This document shows positions 32,795 to 42,639 of a stretch of 64,000 bases of DNA, one piece after another. This DNA comes from Amycolatopsis benzoatilytica AK 16/65 (GTDB taxonomy: Bacteria; Actinomycetota; Actinomycetes; Mycobacteriales; Pseudonocardiaceae). Every line of letters begins with the position of its first letter. Position 1 is the stretch's first letter. The position numbers and the translations under genes are program-made. The notes below the pieces were generated by a model. The model did no database searches and was not told the origin of the DNA. It saw only the letters and a list, made by a program, of their open reading frames with translations. The DNA lies in NCBI RefSeq assembly GCF_000383915.1, contig NZ_KB912942.1, forward strand, positions 1,958,561 to 2,022,560. Direction: 5' to 3'.

Positions 32795-34638
32795 TGGGCG
32801 CCTCGCCGCACCGGGACCGGGTCACCACCGTCCGGCTCGCCACCGCGGGCAGCGTCGACGACGGGAAATCGACCCTGATCGGGCGGCTGCTGTTCGACTC
32901 GAAGACGGTGTTCACCGACCAGCTCGAAGCGGTCGAACGCGCCAGCCGGGCGCGCGGCGACGCGCATCCGGATCTTTCGCTGCTGACCGACGGGCTGCGC
33001 GCGGAGCGCGAACAGGGCATCACCATCGACGTCGCGCATCGGTATTTCGCTACGCCCCAGCGCAAGTTCATCATCGCCGACACGCCGGGACATGTGCAGT
33101 ACACGCGGAACATGGTCACCGGAGCGTCCACTTCGGACGTCGCGCTGATACTGGTGGACGCACGCAAGGGCGTGCTCGAACAGTCCCGGCGGCACGCGTT
33201 CCTGGCGAGTCTTCTCGGCATCCGGCACCTGGTGCTGTGTGTCAACAAGATGGACCTCGTCGACTGGTCGCGAGCCCGGTTCGAGGAGATCCGCGAGGAG
33301 TTCCGCCGGTTCGCGATGAAGCTGCAGGCGCCGGACCTGGCGTTTGTGCCGATGTCCGCGCTGCACGGGGACAATGTGGTGCATCGGGGCGCGAGCATGC
33401 CTTGGTATGAAGGCACTTCGCTGTTGCACCATCTCGAACAGGTGCACGTCGCCTCCGACCGCAATCTCGTCGACGCGAGGTTTCCGGTGCAGTACGTGAT
33501 CCGCGATCACCGGAGGGATTTCCGCGGTTACGCGGGAACGGTGGCCGGCGGCGTGTTCAAGCCGGGCGACGAGGTGACTGTGCTGCCGTCGGGGTTCACC
33601 ACGAGCGTGCGCGCGATCTGGGGCCCGGGCGGCGAAGCCGTGTCCGAGGCGTTCGCGTCGAGGGCTGTCACTCTCGAACTGGCCGATGAGCTGGATCTCG
33701 GCCGCGGCGACCTGATCTGCCGTCCGGGCAACCGGCCGCACGTCGGGCAGGACATCGACGCCATGGTGTGCTGGTTCTCCGACGAGGCTCCGCTCGTTCC
33801 GTGCGCGCGTTACCTCGTACGGCACACCACCCGGGAGACCAGGGCCGAAGTGCAGGCGCTCGACTACCGGCTCGACGTCACTACGCTGCATCGCAGTGAG
33901 AACGCGGAATCCCTGTCGCTCAACGAGATCGGCCGGATCCGTCTCCGGACCCGGCAGCCGCTGCTGTTCGATCCCTACCAGCGGAACCGGCCGACCGGCG
34001 GGATTCTGCTGATCGACGAACACACCGGAGACACCGTCGGTGCGGGCATGATCACCGGCCCCGCCGTGGCGCCGAGCGTCGTGTGGCATCCCGCTGCGGT
34101 GGCCAGGAACGAACGGGCGACCCGCGGGCACACGGTCTGGCTCACCGGGTTGTCCGCGTCGGGCAAGTCGAGCGTCGCGGTCGAAGTGGAGCGAGCGCTG
34201 GTCGCCGCGGGCCGGCCCGCATACCTGCTGGACGGAGACAATCTCCGGCACGGACTGAACGCGGACCTCGGGTTCGCACCCGCTGACCGGGCGGAGAACA
34301 TCCGGCGGGTCGCGGAGGTCGCGAAGCTGTTCGCCGACGCGGGAGTGGTTTCGGTGGTTTCCTTGATCAGCCCGTATCGGGCGGACCGCGAACGTGCGCG
34401 GGCTGCCCACGAAGCGGCTGGGCTGCCCTTCCTGGAGGTCTTCGTCGACACTCCGCTGGAAGTATGCGAGGACCGTGATCCGAAGGGCATGTACCGCAGA
34501 GCGCGGTCCGGGGAGATCACCGGGTTCACCGGAGTGGACGCGCCTTACGAACGGCCGGGGTCGCCCGATCTGGTGCTGCGCCCCGAGGACGGTGATCCGG
34601 CGGCAATGGCCGCGATGGTTCTCGCCGCGCTGGAGTGA
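32794..34638 (+). CDS. cysNC: Bifunctional sulfate adenylyltransferase subunit 1/adenylylsulfate kinase
   Basis: 614 aa fusion. CysN part (1-430): GTPase motifs [28 protein letters not shown] and NKMD, which drive APS synthesis. CysC part (about 445-614): P-loop [11 protein letters not shown] near 449-459, [16 protein letters not shown], and [18 protein letters not shown]. Together with CysD it converts sulfate to PAPS, the sulfonate donor for sulfotransferases. With the KstR-like operator and the neighbouring sulfotransferase-like gene, the likely purpose is sulfonation chemistry rather than cysteine synthesis; that is inference. Confidence 0.95.
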   Translation: MGASPHRDRVTTVRLATAGSVDDGKSTLIGRLLFDSKTVFTDQLEAVERASRARGDAHPDLSLLTDGLRAEREQGITIDVAHRYFATPQRKFIIADTPGHVQYTRNMVTGASTSDVALILVDARKGVLEQSRRHAFLASLLGIRHLVLCVNKMDLVDWSRARFEEIREEFRRFAMKLQAPDLAFVPMSALHGDNVVHRGASMPWYEGTSLLHHLEQVHVASDRNLVDARFPVQYVIRDHRRDFRGYAGTVAGGVFKPGDEVTVLPSGFTTSVRAIWGPGGEAVSEAFASRAVTLELADELDLGRGDLICRPGNRPHVGQDIDAMVCWFSDEAPLVPCARYLVRHTTRETRAEVQALDYRLDVTTLHRSENAESLSLNEIGRIRLRTRQPLLFDPYQRNRPTGGILLIDEHTGDTVGAGMITGPAVAPSVVWHPAAVARNERATRGHTVWLTGLSASGKSSVAVEVERALVAAGRPAYLLDGDNLRHGLNADLGFAPADRAENIRRVAEVAKLFADAGVVSVVSLISPYRADRERARAAHEAAGLPFLEVFVDTPLEVCEDRDPKGMYRRARSGEITGFTGVDAPYERPGSPDLVLRPEDGDPAAMAAMVLAALE

Positions 34639-34788
34639 CGCGGCCGGCCGGAAGGCGCGGAACGGCTTCGTCGGCCGTGTGAATGCCGGTGGGTGCAGTC
34701 GGGCCTGGCTGTGGGCGAGGTCGCCGGGCGTCGCGATTCGATACCGCGCATCGCCGTCGTAGCCGGGCAAACTCGGTCTCCGCTTTTA

Positions 34789-34885
34789 GAGCGTGTCTCA
34801 GTTGGCTGGGCGCCGAGATCGGTCACGGATGTCCGTGAAGGACCCCTTGAGGGACTCAGATTCCCTCAAGGGACCCTTCACGGAC
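34789..34885. repeat. Dispersed hairpin repeat, copy 1
   Basis: About 97 bp almost repeated at 55124-55220. It begins GAGCGTGTCTCAGTTGGCTG and ends with a large inverted repeat (34831-34885) with arms GTCCGTGAAGG and CCTTCACGGAC plus inner CCCTTGAGGGA/TCCCTCAAGGG. A partial third arm (TTCCCTCAAGGGGCCCTTCC) follows to about 34914. It lies in a 473-bp gene-free stretch (34639-35111) after cysNC and may serve as its terminator; nothing else recognisable is in that stretch. Confidence 0.75.
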
Positions 34886-35111
34886 TTAAGTTCCCTCAAG
34901 GGGCCCTTCCCGGACCTGGGCCGCCGCGCCTGCACCGGCGTCCAGGTCAACCCCAAGAAACTCGCCGACCACAACGCAAGCCAAGACGCCGGAATCGCCG
35001 GACAGTAGTGATATTTTCACCTCGCCGGGCATTACTCGAAGCGGGCTGATCGAGTGCTTTCGGTGCCTTGCTGGCCTGTACACCGGATACCAATCGCGGC
35101 AGGCTGGCACC

Positions 35112-35675
35112 ATGCGGAAACTGACCTTCGGCATGAACGTGACGCTGGACGGCTACATCGCCGCGCCTGGTGACGACCTCGGCTGGAGCGTGCCCAGCGA
35201 CGAGCTGTTCCAGTGGTGGTCCGACCGGGTGCGGACGACGGGTCTGGCGCTGTACGGGCGCAAACTGTGGGAGACGATGAATTCCCACTGGCCGACCGCC
35301 GACCAGCAGCCCGGCGCCAGCCCCGCGGAGATCGAGTTCGCCCGCCGCTGGCGCGACATGCCGAAGGCGGTGTTCTCCTCCACGATCAGCACGGTCGAGG
35401 GCAACACCCGGCTGGTCACCGGCGACGCGGTCGCCGAGATCACCCGGCTCAAGGCCGAGGAGGGCGGCCCGATGGACATCGGCGGCGCCACGCTCGCCGC
35501 GGCGGCGATGCGGGCCGGGCTGATCGACGAGTACGTGCTGGCCACCGCTCCGGTCTTGGCGGGCGGCGGCACGCCGCTCTTCCCGGCTTTGGACAACTGG
35601 GTGAACCTGACCCTGGTGGAGACCCGGACGTTTCCCGAGGGCGTGGTCCTGACCAGGTACGAGACCAGGCGCTGA
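35112..35675 (+). CDS. Dihydrofolate reductase/RibD C-terminal-like reductase
   Basis: 187 aa. Starts LTFGMNVTLDGYIAAPGDDLGW, then TTGLALYGRKLWETMNSHW, PKAVFSSTISTVEGNTRLVTGD and PMDIGGATLAAAAMRAGLIDEY, the standard pattern of the DHFR-like RibD_C family. It is an NADPH-binding reductase of unknown substrate, usually a stand-alone accessory enzyme. Monocistronic, ahead of the LacI gene on the same strand with a 185-bp gap. Confidence 0.87.
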   Translation: MRKLTFGMNVTLDGYIAAPGDDLGWSVPSDELFQWWSDRVRTTGLALYGRKLWETMNSHWPTADQQPGASPAEIEFARRWRDMPKAVFSSTISTVEGNTRLVTGDAVAEITRLKAEEGGPMDIGGATLAAAAMRAGLIDEYVLATAPVLAGGGTPLFPALDNWVNLTLVETRTFPEGVVLTRYETRR

Positions 35676-35860
35676 CTGCCCGGCGGCTCTGGAGTTCGGG
35701 CTGCTGCGCGGCGTTTCGGCACGGCCCGCGACGCGAGTCTGTCAGGATTGTCGTGTGTCGCACGCGGCAACACTGCGCGTTTGATGGCCGCGCGCGACAT
35801 GGAACGGCTGGCACGCGATCGCGCGTGACAGCTCCGACGAGAGCGGCGGGAGAGTTGGCG

Positions 35861-36895
35861 GTGCCGGGAACCAGGGGGTCGCGTCCGCGGGCGGTGACGA
35901 TCGCGGATGTGGCGCAGGAAAGCGGCGTGTCCCGGACGACGGTGTCGCACGCGCTCAATGGCATCGGGCGGGTGGACGCGGCGACCCGGGAACGGGTGCA
36001 GCGAGTCGCTCAACAGCTGGGGTATCGGCCGAGCTTGCGGGCGCAGCGCTTGCGCCGCGGGCAGTCGCGGACGATCGGGTTGATCTCGTCGATGCCGCCT
36101 GCGGTCGCCGCGGGACCGGCGCGGCTGGGGTTCTACATGGAAGTCGCCGCGGCGGCGGCCGAAACGGCGCTGCTGCGCGGGTTCGCTCTCGTGCTGACGC
36201 CGCCGGTGCCGGCGGGGGTGTCGCTGGACCTGCTGGACATCGACGGCGCGATCGTGGTGGAGCCCGAACGCGACGACGCGGTCACCGCCGAGCTGCGGGC
36301 AAGGGGACTGGCGGTGGTGACGCTGGGGCCGCAGCCGGGCTCGGCGCTCCCGCACGTGGATTTGGGCGGCGAAGCGGTGACAGAGTTGCTGCTGGACCAT
36401 TTGCGAGAGCAGGGCGCGCGGCGGATCGCCCTGATGATCGGCGACAGCAATCGGTTTTCGCACCTGGCCGCGCGCGCCGGATACGACCGGTGGACCGCCG
36501 AGCACGACGCCGAAAGCATTGTGGTGGCGGTTGCCGAGGAGGGCGGCGCAGCAGCCGGGCAAGAGGGCTGCGAGCGGCTGCTGGCCGAGCATCCCGAGGT
36601 GGACGCGGTGTGCGCGGTCGTCGATGCGTTCGCGGTCGGCTGCGTGCGCGCGCTGCGTGCCGCCGGGCGGCAGGTACCCGGCGACGTGCTGGTCGCGACC
36701 CGTTATGACGGACTGCTGGCCCGTACCTGCGATCCGCCGCTGACCGCGGTGGACCTGCATCTGAGCCAGGTCGCCGCCAGCGCGGTGGACCAGCTCCTCG
36801 CGCAGCTGGACCACCGCCCGGCGGCGGATCCGGCACCCGCGCCGCCGCCGGTCCTGATCGCCCGGCGCTCGTCATCGCGCGGCGTCGACGCCTAG
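35861..36895 (+). CDS. LacI-family transcriptional regulator
   Basis: 344 aa. Helix-turn-helix at residues about 11-60: VTIADVAQESGVSRTTVSHALNG followed by the hinge-region YRPSLRAQRLRRGQ. The sugar/purine-binding core domain follows (about 70-330). GTG 35861 was chosen because GGGAGAG lies about 6 nt upstream; an earlier in-frame GTG at 35826 lacks a ribosome site. LacI proteins bind symmetric operators with a central CG, and a perfect one lies before the nucleobase permease at 42206, making that operon a candidate target. The 298 bp after it (36896-37193) hold nothing I recognise. Confidence 0.88.
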   Translation: MPGTRGSRPRAVTIADVAQESGVSRTTVSHALNGIGRVDAATRERVQRVAQQLGYRPSLRAQRLRRGQSRTIGLISSMPPAVAAGPARLGFYMEVAAAAAETALLRGFALVLTPPVPAGVSLDLLDIDGAIVVEPERDDAVTAELRARGLAVVTLGPQPGSALPHVDLGGEAVTELLLDHLREQGARRIALMIGDSNRFSHLAARAGYDRWTAEHDAESIVVAVAEEGGAAAGQEGCERLLAEHPEVDAVCAVVDAFAVGCVRALRAAGRQVPGDVLVATRYDGLLARTCDPPLTAVDLHLSQVAASAVDQLLAQLDHRPAADPAPAPPPVLIARRSSSRGVDA

Positions 36896-37193
36896 GTGCG
36901 ATGTCGGAGGACGCCGACCAGTCGGGTCGGCTGACGGACGGCTCCGTTTCGCTGGCCGTTCGCGGCGCAGAGGCGCGCACAGGGCCCACGGTCCGCGGCG
37001 GGTGGAATCTCCCGGCCTCGCCGCTGTCTCTGCACCCACGGCGTGTTTCACCATCTGCGGAGCCGCCTGCTGCTGCGGGCCGCCAACCGGTTCCGCTACT
37101 CGTACCGCCGCGCACACCACGTCCACGCCAGACTTTGGCCGGGCGCTGCGCGGTCGGCGAGAGTCAACCGCCCGCGCTCCTCATCATTCCGGG

Positions 37194-37604
37194 TCATTCG
37201 GGCGTGCCGGGCATCGCCGAGGCGTCGAACGAGAGCAGTTCCCAGCTGTGGCCGTCCGGGTCGTCCACCGCACGGTTGTACAGCCAGCCCATGTCCTGAG
37301 CGGGGCGCGGCTCGGACCCGCCCGCCTTCACCGCGGCGTCGGCCAGCCGGTCGACCTCCTCCTTCGACTCGGCGGGCAGCGCCAGGATCGACTCGATCGC
37401 ACCGGAGGCGACCGGCCGCGAGGTGAACTGGCCGAACTGCTCGTGCGTCATCAGCTGCACAGTCACCACCTCGCCGAGGGCGACCTGCGCGGACGTCTCG
37501 TCGGTGAACTGCGGGTTGAGCACACCGCCCAGTGCCAGGTAGAACGACGTGCTCGCGTCCAGGTCGGTGACCGGCAGGTTGACATAGATCTGCGTGAAAG
37601 CCAC
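37194..37604 (-). CDS. VOC-superfamily (glyoxalase/bleomycin-resistance-like) protein
   Basis: 136 aa. Two beta-alpha-beta-beta-beta halves: FTQIYVNLPVTDLDASTSFYLALG at the start and DMGWLYNRAVDDPDGHSWELLSFD at the end, typical of the PhnB/lactoylglutathione-lyase-like group. Metal ligands are not fully evident, so catalysis is uncertain. GTG 37604 follows GAGGAGC at good spacing. It sits 47 bp downstream of the AraC gene and may form an operon with it. Confidence 0.82.
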   Translation of the reverse strand: MAFTQIYVNLPVTDLDASTSFYLALGGVLNPQFTDETSAQVALGEVVTVQLMTHEQFGQFTSRPVASGAIESILALPAESKEEVDRLADAAVKAGGSEPRPAQDMGWLYNRAVDDPDGHSWELLSFDASAMPGTPE

Positions 37605-37651
37605 TGGTGCTCCTCGGTTCTTGCGGCCGGTCCTTCCGGCTGATCTCGAAC

Positions 37652-38425
37652 CTACGGCCGTACCTCGACCTCGGTCTTGTACAGCAGCGACACCATCTCG
37701 CCGGTGGTGGGCCGCCGCAGCTGGGTCGCCGTCCGGCCGACGAACCGGGTCAGCGACCGCGCCAGATGCGGCTGGTCGTGATACCCGACCAGATGCACGA
37801 CCTCGGTCGCGGCCACGCCCTGCCGCAACAGCATCGTGGCCCGCCGCACCCGCTCGATCTGGCGGATCATGCCCTGCGTCAGGCCCGTGGCCGCGGCGAC
37901 CCGGCGCTGCACCGAGCGCGGGGTGACCAGCACAGGCCGCTCCCCGGCGACGACATCGGTCACCAACGGGTCCCGCACCAGCAAGCCCGCCCGGACCAGG
38001 CGCTGCACAAACGTCTCCGCGTTCTCGTAGGTGGGGATCTCCCACTCGCTGCCCTGCAACACGAAGGAGCGCGGCGTCGTGCACGGACTCGACACGCTGC
38101 CGTCCACAAGCCCGCCCACGGGCAGGTTTCGCAGGAAGGCACCGTGCCGGAAGATCACACCGAAGGCGCTGCCCAGCCCGCCGCCCAACGGGACCACGGT
38201 GGGCCGGGTCTCGGGACCGCGGACCGACACGGTGGTGACGCCGTCCGACGCCCACACCAGCAGCTCCCAGTTCGAGTTCACGACTGACACCATGCGCTCC
38301 GGCGCGAAACTGCCAGGCCCACCATTCGGCGCCACCCGATATACGCCCTCGACATAGGGCGAGTCCGACGATCGGTACTCCAGCCCTGAAATGTCCTCAA
38401 ACCGGTCGAGCGCCACGTCCGGCAT
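37652..38425 (-). CDS. AraC-family transcriptional regulator
   Basis: 257 aa. The C-terminal part (about 155-250) contains the two helix-turn-helix units of AraC proteins: VTPRSVQRRVAAATGLTQGMIRQIERVRRATMLLRQG and VVHLVGYHDQPHLARSLTRFVGRTATQLRR. The N-terminal part is a cupin-like sensory half with no motif I can assign. Downstream VOC gene is the likely target or partner. Ligand unknown. Confidence 0.87.
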   Translation of the reverse strand: MPDVALDRFEDISGLEYRSSDSPYVEGVYRVAPNGGPGSFAPERMVSVVNSNWELLVWASDGVTTVSVRGPETRPTVVPLGGGLGSAFGVIFRHGAFLRNLPVGGLVDGSVSSPCTTPRSFVLQGSEWEIPTYENAETFVQRLVRAGLLVRDPLVTDVVAGERPVLVTPRSVQRRVAAATGLTQGMIRQIERVRRATMLLRQGVAATEVVHLVGYHDQPHLARSLTRFVGRTATQLRRPTTGEMVSLLYKTEVEVRP

Positions 38426-38581
38426 CGTAGCGCGGAGAGACTAGGGGGTATTTCAAAGCTGCGGGCCGGGGTGTTGCTGGGTGCACCTTCGCAAGAAAAG
38501 GCTCACGGGATGGGCGGCCACCGGCTGACGGCTCACCGGCAGCGGCATGCGGTGGAGTGCGGCATCAACCAGGCCTGGCAG

Positions 38582-39292
38582 TCAGACCTTGACCAGTAGC
38601 GCGAGACCGGACGCGAGCGCGAAGCCGAGCACGCCGACGCGGACTCGCGGCCCGCTGACGCGATGGTGCACGAAATGGCTGGCACCCGCTCCGACGACGA
38701 GCGCTGGGAATAACAGCAGCGAGGCATCAAGCTGCTCGGCGTGCACCCGGCCGGTCGCGAACAGCACTGCCAGGGAAACGATCTCGCCGACGAGGAAACA
38801 CAAGGCGACGGTGGCGCGCAGCTCGGCGGCGGGCCGGTGCTGGTAGGCCAGGGCGTAGGGCGGCCCGCCGACGCCGGTCGCGGTCTCGACGATCCCGGTC
38901 ACCGCCCCGACCCCGAGCAAGGTCGCCTTGCCCGGGGTGAACGCGGGCGCGGCGAAGCTGGCGAGCGCGGCCAGTACGGTGGCCGCGCCGACGAGCAAGT
39001 TGAGCTTGGCGGCAGGGACCACGGCCAGCAGGGCGAGCCCGCCGAGCGTGGCCGGGACGCGGCCGAGGGTGATCCACCCGCTGCCGCCGAGGTCGATGTG
39101 CCGGCGGCCGCGCCAGGCGATGTAGGCGTTGAGCGGGATCATCAGGACCAGGGTCGTGACCGGCACCAGATCCGGTCGCACGATGCCGATCACCGGGGTG
39201 CAGATCAACGCGAATCCCAGCCCGCTGGCGCCCTGCACGAAGGCGGCCAGCACCACCGCGGCGGCCAGCAGGGCAAACGCGGCCCCGCTCAC
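38582..39292 (-). CDS. TSUP-family (TauE/SafE) membrane transporter
   Basis: 236 aa, about seven hydrophobic helices. FALLAAAVVLAAFVQGASGLGFALICTPV at the N-terminus and GVGAVTGIVETATGVGGPPYAL in the middle are the two repeats of the TauE/SafE family, exporters of sulfite or organic anions. GTG 39292 overlaps the amidohydrolase stop (GTGA), so it is coupled to the purine-type operon. In this context it may move an organic acid or base product rather than sulfite; substrate unknown. Confidence 0.82.
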   Translation of the reverse strand: MSGAAFALLAAAVVLAAFVQGASGLGFALICTPVIGIVRPDLVPVTTLVLMIPLNAYIAWRGRRHIDLGGSGWITLGRVPATLGGLALLAVVPAAKLNLLVGAATVLAALASFAAPAFTPGKATLLGVGAVTGIVETATGVGGPPYALAYQHRPAAELRATVALCFLVGEIVSLAVLFATGRVHAEQLDASLLLFPALVVGAGASHFVHHRVSGPRVRVGVLGFALASGLALLVKV

Positions 39293-40674
39293 CGGGCACC
39301 GTTCCGGCGGTGCTCGGCGGCGGTGGGATGGACCCGGTGGACCTCCGCCTCGGCAAGCACCTTTTCGGCGGCCTTGGCGGCTTGGGACACCAGCGCCGGG
39401 CCGTCCCACTCGGTCGGCCAGCCGCGCCACAGGCGCAGCTTGCCCTCGACCACGACGGCGGTGATCTGGTCGCGGTTGGCCAGCCTCACCAGCTCCCAGG
39501 TCAGGTCGTGCGAGGGTCGCAGCTCCGGCACGGTGAGGTCCACCAGCAGGTAGTCCGCGGCCAGTCCGGCTGCGATCCGGCCGGTCACCTGCCCGAGGCC
39601 GACCGCGTCGGCGGAACCGGCGGTGGCGTGCTCAAGCCAGGTCCACCCCGCACCGCACGAGGAATCGCCGCTGGCCAAGCCGTAGGCGAGCCGTTGCGCG
39701 AACTCCGCGGCGTCCATCAGCCGGAAGGCGTCGCCGCGGGTGCCGTCCGTGCCGAGCCCGAACCGTATCCCGGCCGCGGCCATCGCGGTGGCCGGGGCGA
39801 CCGCATTGCCTTTCCACGCGCTGGCGACCGGGTTGTAGCTGACCGCGGCCCCGGTTTCGGCGAGGAGATGCAATTCGCGGGGGGTGAGCAGGGTGGCGTG
39901 CGCGGCGAGCAGCTGCGGACCCAGCGCACCGGCGTGGTGCAGCTGCTCCAGCGGCCGGCGTCCGCACGCCACCAGCGACCGTTCCACCGCGGCGAGATGC
40001 TCGTTGACATGCACCTGGAATACCGCACCGGCCTCCGCGGACAGCGCGGACAAGCGCCGCAGCACCGCGTCCGAGGCGGCTTCCGGGATGGACACCGCCA
40101 GCGACGCGTGAACCAGCCGGTGCCCGCTCCAGTGGGCCAAGTGCGCCTCCGCTTCGGCAGCCGCGGCCCGCGGATCCGGGTCGAGGTCGTTGCCGACCTG
40201 GGCGAGCACGCAGCGCAGGCCGGCTTCGGTGGTGGCGTCCGCGACCGCGCCCAGGTCGATACCGGCGCGGGTGCCGGCATCGGCGACCGTGGTGAACCCG
40301 CCGCGCAGCGATTCGAGAGCTGACAGTTTCGCTGCCAGGTAAGCACTTTCCTCGTCCAGGCGGCTCTCCAGCGGGACCCACACCCGGCGGAAGATCTCCG
40401 ACGGCTCACCGAACGCGAGTGCTTTGCCGAAGGACTGGGTGAGGTGGTGGTGCGCATCGACGAAACCGGGCATGAGCAACTGGCCGTCGAGGTGCCGTAC
40501 CGCGAGCCGGGAGTGGCGCCGGGTCAGCTCGGCGGCGGGGCCGACTTCGGTGAACACGCCGTCGGTGATCAGCACGGCATAGCCGGACGCTGGACCGTCC
40601 GGCAGCAGCGTCACTTCGGGCGCCAGCAGCAATTGCTGGCCGCTCAGGGTGTCCGGAGTCAACTGGGTGCGCAC
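39289..40674 (-). CDS. Amidohydrolase (guanine/8-oxoguanine deaminase, TRZ/ATZ-like group)
   Basis: 461 aa. Metal ligands are visible: LMPGFVDAHHHLTQSFGKAL (HxH), FQVHVNEH, LLAAHATLLTP, and GLGTDGTRGD (final Asp). This layout is that of cytosolic aminohydrolases that deaminate or dechlorinate heterocycles. It is encoded between an NCS2 nucleobase permease and a TSUP transporter, so a purine-like or other N-heterocycle substrate is probable. ATG 40674 is 51 bp after the permease stop. Confidence 0.85.
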   Translation of the reverse strand: MRTQLTPDTLSGQQLLLAPEVTLLPDGPASGYAVLITDGVFTEVGPAAELTRRHSRLAVRHLDGQLLMPGFVDAHHHLTQSFGKALAFGEPSEIFRRVWVPLESRLDEESAYLAAKLSALESLRGGFTTVADAGTRAGIDLGAVADATTEAGLRCVLAQVGNDLDPDPRAAAAEAEAHLAHWSGHRLVHASLAVSIPEAASDAVLRRLSALSAEAGAVFQVHVNEHLAAVERSLVACGRRPLEQLHHAGALGPQLLAAHATLLTPRELHLLAETGAAVSYNPVASAWKGNAVAPATAMAAAGIRFGLGTDGTRGDAFRLMDAAEFAQRLAYGLASGDSSCGAGWTWLEHATAGSADAVGLGQVTGRIAAGLAADYLLVDLTVPELRPSHDLTWELVRLANRDQITAVVVEGKLRLWRGWPTEWDGPALVSQAAKAAEKVLAEAEVHRVHPTAAEHRRNGAR

Positions 40675-40725
40675 AGTGCTCTCTCTCGTTCGTCGAGGGT
40701 TTCGTCGATGTCGGCGGCCGCGCGG

Positions 40726-42096
40726 TCAGCCGGTCGCGCCGGTTTTCGCCGGCGGCGCAGGCTGTTCGGGAACCTGCGGGAGGCGTTGCGCGGTGCGCGA
40801 ACCGGGCAGACGGGTGTGGTGGAAAACGATGTTGAGCAGCACCGCGGTGATCGCGGTCATCGCCACTCCGCCGCCGAGGATGTTCTGCCACGCCGCGGGG
40901 AAGTGCGAGTAGGCGCCCGGGACCACGATCGGGAGCAGGCCCACGCCGAGCGCGACCGCGGCGATCACGATATTGGTGTGGTCGCCGGAAAAATCGACTC
41001 GCCGCAGCATGGTGATCCCCATGACCGAGACGACCGCGTAGACGACGAGCGCGGCGCCGCCGACCACCGGAGACGGAATGCCGTTGATCAGCCGGGCGAC
41101 CGGGCTGAACAGTCCGATCAGGATCAGCAGCACGCCCGCGGCGGCCGTGACGAAACGGCTGCGTACTCCGGAAACCTGCACCAGCCCGACGTTCTCTCCG
41201 CTGGTGACCAGAAGCGAGGTGCCGAAGCAGCCGCCGATCAACGAGACGAGGGCGTCGGCGGCGATCAGCTTGGGCACATCTGCCTTGAGCCGGATCTGCT
41301 TGCCGACGATCTCCCCGTTGATGACCGTCTGGCCGGTGGCTTCCGCCATCGTGGCCAGCGCAACGGTGACCAGCGGCAGCGCCGCGACGATGTTGAACAC
41401 CGGGTTGCCGAACGGGAACACCGACGGAGCCTGGAAGACCGGGCCGGTTCCGATGGCGCCGAACTGTCCGGTCAGCGCGGCCAGCGCGCCGCCGGCCACC
41501 AACCCGAACATCACCGAGAGCTGTCGCCAGGAACCTCGCAACAGCCGCCAGAACACCACCATGAACGCGATGGTGACCAGTGCCAGGCCGAAGTTCTTCG
41601 GCGAGGCGAACCCGGGCGTCCCGGGCGCCCCGGTGATCAGCTTCGCCGCGACGGCGATCACGTTGACGCCGATCACCACGATCAACGTGCCCAGCACCAC
41701 GGTGGGGAAGAACCGCAGCAGCTGCACGAAAACCGGCAGGAACAACACCATCGTCACCCCGGCGATCAGCACCGCTCCGGAGGCCACCCGCAGGTCGTAC
41801 TGCTTGCCGATGGCGATGAACACCACGAGCGGGGCGCCGCCCTGCAGCATCACGAACGGCAGCCGCACCCCGACCTTCCACACTCCCAGCGATTGGACCA
41901 GCGCGCCGATCCCGGACAGGACGAACGCGGCGGCGAGCAGGTCGACCGTCGTGCGCTGGTCGAGACCGAAACTCTTGCTGATCAGGAACACGGCCGAGAT
42001 CGGGGTCGCGGCCATCACCAGCACATGCTGCAACCCCAGCGGCAGCATCCGGCGGACCGGTGGCACGGTGTCGACGGTGTCGGGTGTTGTTGTCAC
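40726..42096 (-). CDS. NCS2-family nucleobase:cation symporter
   Basis: About 456 aa with 12-14 membrane segments. Starts with MLPLGLQHVLVMAATPISAVFLI, and carries the NCS2 hallmark GTSLLVTSGENVGLVQVSGVRSR near residue 290, comparable to the SENVG motif of xanthine/uric acid permeases. GTG 42096 has GGAGGAG 5 nt upstream; the longer frame does not. It would import a purine, xanthine or related base with protons, feeding the amidohydrolase. A perfect LacI-type palindrome lies 110 bp upstream. Confidence 0.87.
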   Translation of the reverse strand: MTTTPDTVDTVPPVRRMLPLGLQHVLVMAATPISAVFLISKSFGLDQRTTVDLLAAAFVLSGIGALVQSLGVWKVGVRLPFVMLQGGAPLVVFIAIGKQYDLRVASGAVLIAGVTMVLFLPVFVQLLRFFPTVVLGTLIVVIGVNVIAVAAKLITGAPGTPGFASPKNFGLALVTIAFMVVFWRLLRGSWRQLSVMFGLVAGGALAALTGQFGAIGTGPVFQAPSVFPFGNPVFNIVAALPLVTVALATMAEATGQTVINGEIVGKQIRLKADVPKLIAADALVSLIGGCFGTSLLVTSGENVGLVQVSGVRSRFVTAAAGVLLILIGLFSPVARLINGIPSPVVGGAALVVYAVVSVMGITMLRRVDFSGDHTNIVIAAVALGVGLLPIVVPGAYSHFPAAWQNILGGGVAMTAITAVLLNIVFHHTRLPGSRTAQRLPQVPEQPAPPAKTGATG

Positions 42097-42205
42097 GGCA
42101 ACTCCTCCAGGGGGACCGGGGGTCAGGCCAGGATCCGGATCGAACCGTCTGCCGACTGGTGCGGAGGGGACAGGCCCGCTGTGGTTGTGCGTGCGAGGCA
42201 AACGC

Positions 42206-42223
42206 TGCCAAATCGATTTGGCA
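42206..42223. promoter_or_regulatory. LacI-type palindromic operator upstream of nucleobase permease
   Basis: TGCCAAATCGATTTGGCA is a perfect 18-bp palindrome with central CG, the form expected of LacI-family sites. It is 110 bp upstream of the permease start. The LacI regulator at 35861 is the candidate binder. Confidence 0.72.
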
Positions 42224-42639
42224 TATGGTAGTTCGTGGCGCGAGCCAGGTCAAGGGCTGCGGACGCGAGCGCGGTTCGATGGGATTGCCCGGCCGCTTCC
42301 AGGTGGTCGGCGTGGGCGTAGAACGGGCGTGCGCCCCGCCGGGCAGCTCTGGCCGGGTTTTCGCGCGAGTTCGCCGAGTCGGGGACTTCCGTCGTCGCGC
42401 AACGGTGCCGGGCGCGGTCCCTCAGGGTCGGCGAGCGCGACGAAGCTCATCGTCGGCTGGTGGCGGAGCCGACGCAAAAGGCGAGTGGCGGTGGGGATTG
42501 GCAGCCGACTGCGGTCGTGGGCGGGGGCAGTTCGAGCGCTAGTGCTCCGGCGTCTGCCGGCACCGACTGCCGCGAAAGCTGGTCGGCGACGGCGGTGAGG
42601 CGAGCGCGCTGGTGCGGCTGCCTCCGGGCCGCTCGCCGC
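42224..42639. other. Gene-free stretch
   Basis: About 416 bp of high-GC sequence between the permease operator and the end of the NIPSNAP gene. Short open frames occur on both strands but none has a ribosome site, family resemblance or sensible codon pattern. No repeat is visible. Confidence 0.5.

Noticed and set aside
34693..35049. Small open frames running through the dispersed hairpin repeat and the ACTGVQVNPKKLADH-like tail beside it
   Set aside because: Translation follows the repeat, no ribosome site or family match; not convincing as a gene or transposase remnant.
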